From: Polytrichum commune
Taxonomy: Eukaryota > Streptophyta > Polytrichopsida > Polytrichales > Polytrichaceae
NCBI GenBank assembly: GCA_950295325.1
Contig: OX485808.1
Location: 5,952,501 to 6,016,500 of the forward strand
Reading direction: 5' to 3'
DNA: 64,000 nt
Made by a program: the position numbers and the translations under genes. Positions 57,462 through 64,000 of the stretch are shown here, in pieces. Position 1 is the first letter of the stretch. Every line of letters starts with the position of its first letter. The notes beneath the pieces are model-generated. The model searched no databases, was not told where the DNA came from, and worked only from the letters and a program-made list of their open reading frames with translations.

Positions 57462-58234
57462 TTTTGGGGCACTTTTCAAGTTCCACAAACCATGAGTTAC
57501 CCCCCTTACTACTACCACTCCAACGATTGATGACACAGTGGGGTGAGAAGGGACCCGAGGGCGTCCCTTGTGACGCATACACGACTGATGTCACTCGACA
57601 CCCGGGACACTCAAAATCCCTTATGGAGGCGTCATAAAGAAGCCGAATTCGTCAATGCTTTCCTTCGCGAGTGAACAGGTGAAAACAATTAGCACAAGCT
57701 TAACTCTAAACCCCTCACAATAAAATTCCCTGACCCTCACACTAATTATGACGGACACACAGCTAGAGGCGGCTAAGCCCGATCATGACCCCATCGGCAT
57801 TCTATAGGGTAGCGAAATTTCAATCAGCCTGGGATTGAATTTCGATCGTGTTGGGATTGGAATTTTGTTAGGCCGGGACCAATAGTTTCATGACACGTGT
57901 CTTGGTTTTGAGTCCTAAAGTGAGGAGGAATGAGCCATTATGCTAGACTCTAGACATTGGTTATGTGATCATGACAACTTTTGATTTCAATAATTCGCAA
58001 TGATCTCTTGGTCGACTCTCGTTTTTCATTTTTCTTGTGGCTTCTCATTTTTCGGTGACTTCTCTACTCCGACATCATCATCTCCAACATGTATGTTTAT
58101 TCTGAGCACCGCTTCTTCATAACACACGTTTTATTCAATCTTGGAGTCTTGGTGATTTGCATGTTGCCCCTACCATATTCGCCCAACTATTCAGTTTTCT
58201 TTATTTTACAATTTTTTGCGAGATCATTATGACG

Positions 58235-58256
58235 TCTCTCTCTCTCTCTCTCTCTA
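58235..58256 (+). repeat. CT microsatellite
   Basis: A run of CT dinucleotides; a second lies near 59208-59227. Confidence 0.85.
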
Positions 58257-59250
58257 CTTAGTTCTTGGCAGGCCATTAAAAGACTATAACACTTTGTATA
58301 AATGACCCTATATAAGGTTCCACCTTAAGGGCCCAGCAAAGGGAGGTTAAAAAACTCAGCCGTAGATCCAGAACTTGCATCTAAGGTCCTAAAAGTTTAC
58401 CTAATCGTATAATAAGAGGAAGCCAACCTCAGTACTTCCTTTCCAAGAGTAAACCACATTAGCAGTTTACTCTAAGTAACTTCTGGGATTAGGGTAAACG
58501 TGACGTGAGTTTGTAGGAAGTGGAAGTGACTGACTTCAAGCTTTGAACGTCAAAGATAGCAAATGGCTAAAGAACAGGTAAAATACTCATTGAAAGTAAT
58601 GAGTATTGTGTATGATGGGGATACTAAATGTTTGATTATGCCGTATAAGTTTGTGTGACATAGATAACAATTGGGTTCTGCTGTAATTCACCTCGTGTAC
58701 GTTACTAACCCTCTCCGTGGATTTGGTTGGTGGCATGGGCACAGGTGAGGCAGACCCTTCACAAATATGACGGCCACATTAGGTTTTGTATACCATCTGA
58801 TTGCAAAATAGTGTGTGTAGATGAAGGTTACATATAATATATGCAATGACCAGTTTTAGTCTACATTGCAAGTTATTGAGCATTTGATTGGTGTTACCAT
58901 TTTTACATTTGATTTATTGGAGCTCAGTTGTAAGGAGACTATGATAGGGTTTACATTGGAAAACCTTAGTATTATGGAATACTCCAAGGTTTTACTTGTA
59001 ACAGAGATCTTTGTAAGAAGCTCCAAAGTGTTATGTTTTAGCATTTGCATTGCAATGGGATGGGGGAATGATCCCACCCACCCTCCCATGTTTTGATAGA
59101 TACATAGATATATGGAAGAATGGTATGGCCTCTTGCCAAGAGGATGTTATGTGAAAAAGAACTATGCTTGAAAGTAAGCTTAGCTTCTCTCAAGAAATGC
59201 CCAACTCTCTCTCTCTCTCTCTCTCTACTTCTTGTTTTATGGGCTACATT

Positions 59251-61839
59251 TGCAAAAAACCTACGGGCTGCCCGGAAAAAACTGGTACTATAAAAATAAA
59301 GTATTGAGGTCCCAGATTGCACCTCTGTAGTGAATTACCCTATACTTCTTTCATGTAGACGGGATAGGAAGCTCGAGAGCTATACTCTGGGTTCCGGCAG
59401 TGAGGTCATTGTAACATAATGAGTAGTTCCTGCCATCGTGTGAGGATCACCACTGTAGATCAGCTGTACTGAGTCACTTCGATACTTTGACATAGTATCT
59501 GCTTAGTCTGGAAACCTTCGGGAGACAGTTCGTATCTACAGACTTCATTTCACAGTAACCCAGGATCCCACAAGCATTTTCAAGATGACCAAGAAAGGTT
59601 CATCACAGGAAGAATTTAAGGTGTAAATCAGGAGCGGATGAGTCTTCTATGATTACATGGGTTGATTAAGTTGCTTACAAGGGATTATCAGTTTTTTCAC
59701 TTACATTCAAGCTTTTCCTTGATGAGAAGTATTGCATATTTCCTTCTTATGCAATCATATGATGAGTATTTTAAGTCTTATTTTAAGTCTTGTTTTTATA
59801 TATCCATATTTTTGGAAGTAGCCTTGCCTTGTTGACATCGATAACAAGTAAGATGGTCCGCCTACACCTGTTGTACGCTCTACTAATTTATTTCTTGGTA
59901 AATTTGGGGAGCATGGGCACAGGTGAGGACCTCTTCTACAAGTGCCGCGCACCTTCCGAAGAAATCGTCCACTCATTATGATCTTTCTAGAAGCTTCTTG
60001 AAACCAAGAAGATTGATAATGAGTATTATCGTTCTTGATAATTCTATTCTAAAATACTCTACAAACTGATGAACACCTGCTTCTATTTTCTTAGCAAGAC
60101 AATCAGGTGATACTCCTACATTGTGAACATTGTTTTAGCAACAGAGAAGTCCTACTTCCTTGCTAATACGCTGACCTTGACTGTCGCTGAACTGAGTTAC
60201 CGAAATTCTGATCATATACAAGGTACCACTGACAAGGTTAGTCAGATACATAATAATACAGGAGTTACCGAAATTCTGATTCTATACAAAGTACCACTGA
60301 CAAGGTTAGTCAGATACATAATAATACAGGAAGGTGGAAAATATCCAGTTCCCTTGGTCGTATGAACTGATCGAGATATGATCATCGGTCCTAGTGTTAA
60401 ACATGAATTCTGTTGCACTAATCCCGTTATTCAGAGAGTTGTCTGATTTAAACAAACTATGAGATGTATATATACAGTATTTCGTTTACTTACCGATGAG
60501 GTATTGACCATACAAGGGATGTCTACACATATATGTGATCTTCTGATGAAACTATTTACGAAGACACACAGTCCTGGTTATCTCTCTCGACTATATAACT
60601 GCATAAGCTACAAAAAAAAGTATATACTATCATTCTGAAGTAACCAATTACATATATTCTTCATATGACTTATGACCACAAGGGTGAAATGCTATAGAAG
60701 CTTGCCACTACTCTTTGTATACGGTCAGTGACCACATAAGTAACCCAACACTCAGTATGTAATTATATGTCTTTACTGAGATCATAAGATACTATCGAAA
60801 TCCACAGGTGGGTATCTTGATGTACCACTTGATTCCAGTTTCTTAAAAATCGATCTATAATATCACAGTTTCCTCCAATATAGGAGCATAACTACCTGAG
60901 AGATTCATTAGAAAGATTGTCGAAATCTTATCATTCCCCTTTGGAGCTCTGCTGAATAGGGGAAGTATTGTTGGATTCTACTAAATTATACTTACACCAC
61001 GTGGTGATGCTATGTCCAATGGGACAAATAGTATAATGATTTTATCGTCAGAATGAAATAAGTCTGACTTCACCCAGGCCTTATATGGCCACTGAGTGAC
61101 CATTTGAGAAGAAAGTCATTAAGGTGCGTAATGTCCCTTAACACACAATTTCTCTAACTGACATCCGTATACTGGTCAATAAGGAGTAGTTGATTAAGAG
61201 TCTTTTCCGGAAAAAGTTTTTTCGACAGACTCATATGGATTAGAGATACCTTGAATAAGAGGTCTCAGGACCATATAAACTGAAAGCGATTATACCGCAC
61301 AGAAGTTGTTTACTATGATGATAGGAAGTGTCTAATAAAAACACTAAAGAGAAGTGACCTTTTCTGGGTACTCGCAATACATATGAACCGGCTAATAACA
61401 TAAGGGACAGATTTAGAGGAAGCATATACAGCAGGAATATGAGGAATATGAGGAGGGTGTGTGCACTGGATTAGAAAAGCTCGTTTCTATGGGCGTTCTT
61501 TCGAATGATTTGTCTAAAGGATGACCGGAAGGATTGAATACAGTAGGCTGATGAAATGTGTTATGAGGGTACGAAGTCTTGATAGACTCACGGAATGGAT
61601 TCATATCATATCAAAACAAGATTTAACATATATTTGTGAACTGAGACAGTCACAACAATATAGGTACCTTCAAGATTATCAGGACCTTGTTAAAAACAGG
61701 GATGTATGTTGTATGTTATTATAACATAACATGACTCTACAATATGAGGAACATAACCTATTGTAACCTGAGTCTGATCATGACAAGATTAGTCAGCTCT
61801 CTGCAATCCCAACGTTTAGTAGGTAGATTTCTGCACTCT
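59251..61839. other. 2.6 kb present only in the second segmental copy; no gene recognised
   Basis: Only short frames are seen. It has a different texture from the flanks, more like transposon relics, but no domain can be named. It includes a 68-bp tandem duplication (60194-60329) and a diverged third copy (59828-59965) of a motif found at 41934-42060 and 58650-58790. Confidence 0.45.
60194..60329. repeat. 68-bp tandem duplication
   Basis: GAGTTACCGAAATTCTGAT starts both copies (60194, 60262); they differ at about three positions. Confidence 0.9.
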
Positions 61840-64000
61840 CTATACGATGCAATTTGGGCAATTATACAACAATAACCTCAAATGCTGATGTGATAGTTGT
61901 GTTGCAAGAGGTATTGAAAGAGGTTGCAATTAGTGAATCACTTTGGACTTGTAGGCTACTGTTGGAGGCAAGTAGAACATTAGTAAATTAAAGAACTTAG
62001 TAAGCCTCATAAGAAGGCCACTTAGAAGTAGTGTACCTTATGTGGAATCAATGATGTTTTGACCATGTAGGTGAAGGACCCGGTGTATGGAAGGAATTAG
62101 AGCCAAGAAATGACTTCTTAATGGCCATTCGTCATCTTCGTAAAAGTCGTAGGAGATTTGGCCATCTAGGAAGGTGGGCACATGTGAGGCGCCATCTCCT
62201 CCTATATATAGAGTTAGGATTAATGTAGAGTTAGGATTAATGTTAGCACACCTTTATTCACGACGATAGGCTACATTAGAGCTAGGTCCTTTGTATCTTT
62301 ACCTCTATGTTTACAAGAGCTTCAAGCTCAAACTTTCTTCTTAGTTATTTAAGGTAGAGGCAAAGTAATTCATAACGTAGACATCATCAAATTGATTGTG
62401 TAATGAGAGATTTGACAAGTGCTATGAATAAAAACTCGCGTGAGGTGAGATAGTCACATGAGTTGGAAGTTGAGTGTGATTGAGAAATTATTATTGTAAG
62501 TGTTGAAAGGCAGTTGTGTAATGAGAGACCATAGAAGCTCAGATGAGGTGAGAATAGTTGCATTACAAAGTTGGTGAGTGGAGTTGGATACTTTAGAGAC
62601 ATTAAGGAAAACTAAAGAATATCGGAATGAGAATTTATAAGGTTGCATGCAAGGACGCTTGATAATTGAACGCATGTATCTTCCTAAATCAATGTCGCTA
62701 TGAGTCTAGAGTTGTCAAATGCTCAACATGAACCAAATCATAATTAATTCCATACATGTCTATTTCATTACGCTCTCATTCTTCATTCTATAATGATACT
62801 TGATCTTGTATTATTTAAGACTCAAAATTGTGATTGATTGCCTTGGGAATTTAAATACAACAAGTCATATGAACATAAAAGGTGTTATGACATGATTTTT
62901 ATTATGATGAAATGAGTATACGATTATATTGACAAAACTATTTATTGTATTTTATACTTCTAAAAATAGACTGTACCTATTACATTCGAACTTTCATAGA
63001 ACTAAGGTATGTACTAGAATAGAATGTAATGAATATAGACTATGTCTATTTATAAATTAACTACCATAAATTAAGGTATCATACTAAAGATAGAGTGCAA
63101 TCCATTTACAGCTGAGAATGTAATACAAGTGTTGTGCTTGTGCTAAAAATAAACCGTATCACATATAATGGCAATTATAGAATACTAAATGTAAATTATA
63201 TGAGAAGGAGGCTATCTTATAAGGAGGATTGATAAAATAAGAGAAAATATTAGGTTCAAGAGAATGACTCAAGGATATGACCACATGTGGGGTGGGCTAT
63301 CCAAAGCATGACTACAATAATTCTCCAATAAGTGTATCTTAGTTTTATAACTTGGAAGTATTCAAATTAGTTCTTCTCTTTCTACTCCCTTCAATGAGCA
63401 TAAATACATTTCTCTCATGATACTTAAAATAGAATGTTACAGTTTTAGGAAAATCTAGTAACGAGTAGATATTTTATGTTTTGGTCGTATATGTTGATTC
63501 TCATGGTTGTATATACATACCTCCACCTTATTGTCACCAATACTACTTGTCTTGCTCACAAGTAATTACAAACTACTTGAGGGCTTCATGTTGGATGAAT
63601 GAGAGGTACACTATTAGTAAAAAAATTGCTCTCACCTTTGGTTTCCAAGCAGTACGTCATTCATCTATATATATATATAGAGAGAGAATGATGTAATCAA
63701 CAAGTCGATGTCTAGCTTGGGCCATTGTTTACATGGGGATGGGGGTTGCCCTATCTAGTCGTGTTGTGTGCCCCACTGGCACTAAGTACTAGGTAGGTTA
63801 ACAAATCGTGTGGTAACACTTCACCAAACGGATGGCAATCTAGGTTGGGTAATTTTGTGAGGTCTCAGACCTCAATCTCATCTCCATGTATTCCGTGTAT
63901 TTGTGACCTTTCTCTCTCCACCTCTAGCTTCTCCGTCTACTCTTACGTGCAACTAGAATCGTTGCTCTTGGCCTTGGCTATCGGATGCTTGAGCCGATTG

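Larger units (their letters stand above)
58390..64000. repeat. Segmental repeat, copy 2 (partner of 41650-45800), cut by window end
   Basis: Matches copy 1 in blocks at about 58390-59250, 61840-61925 and 62128-64000. Between them is 2.6 kb (59250-61840) absent from copy 1, and most of copy 1's coding relic is absent here. The shared sequence GGCCTTG...GAGCCGATTG reaches the window end, so the repeat continues. Confidence 0.8.

Noticed and set aside
41650-64000. The two segmental copies as a pair of LTRs of one giant retrotransposon
   Set aside because: No TG...CA ends, target duplication, primer-binding site or polypurine tract is seen, and the interior is a mosaic of unrelated elements.

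Overview
The window looks like a transposon-rich stretch of a land-plant nuclear genome, most likely a moss or other bryophyte. The main reason is a minus-strand immune-receptor gene in the order protein kinase - NB-ARC - LRR. I know that order (the PNL class) from mosses; flowering plants have TIR-, CC- or RPW8-type N-termini instead. The organism call is an inference; no organelle, rRNA or reliable tRNA marker is present.

Positions 1 to about 15,300 hold most of a large Ty3/gypsy element on the plus strand, entering from the left edge. Its gag-pol frame is open from base 1 to 9714: three CCHC knuckles, protease, reverse transcriptase, RNase H, then eleven successive HHCC (integrase zinc-binding) modules, then the DDE integrase core and a GPY-type C-terminus. 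Normally there is one HHCC module, so this array is the strongest candidate for something undescribed. Downstream are three stem-loops, a second coiled-coil reading frame of about 915 codons with one in-frame stop, a polypurine tract, and an LTR with a TATA box and tandem repeats.

From 15.3 to 21.2 kb there is no recognisable gene, only decayed sequence, a long foldback and a MITE. From 31.1 down to 21.2 kb runs the receptor gene. It has a kinase exon, an NB-ARC exon and a 6.8 kb LRR exon with about 93 nearly exact 72-bp repeats. Two identical 1-nt deletions 1007 bp apart break the LRR frame and mark a higher-order tandem duplication. The gene has clear phase-0 splice sites and a TATA box.

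From 31.2 kb onward the sequence is intergenic and repetitive. It holds a 457-bp tandem duplication beside a GC-rich, CT-rich island that may be the 5' end of a minus-strand transcript (37.0-39.1 kb), a Tourist/Harbinger MITE with perfect 36-bp TIRs (39.5-40.0 kb), and two small MITE families, one copy of which carries a nested hAT-like element. A decayed non-LTR retrotransposon spans 47.5-55.1 kb. It is split by a CACTA element (ACA duplication), which itself contains a pogo/Tigger-like element (TA duplication), and by a solo LTR (CATG duplication). A segment of over 4 kb is repeated in direct orientation at 41.65-45.8 kb and 58.4-64.0 kb, the second copy running off the right edge; the first copy carries a decayed coding region of unknown family.

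The only plausible host protein gene is the kinase-NB-ARC-LRR receptor. The rest is mobile DNA in several layers, and target-site duplications give the order of insertion.
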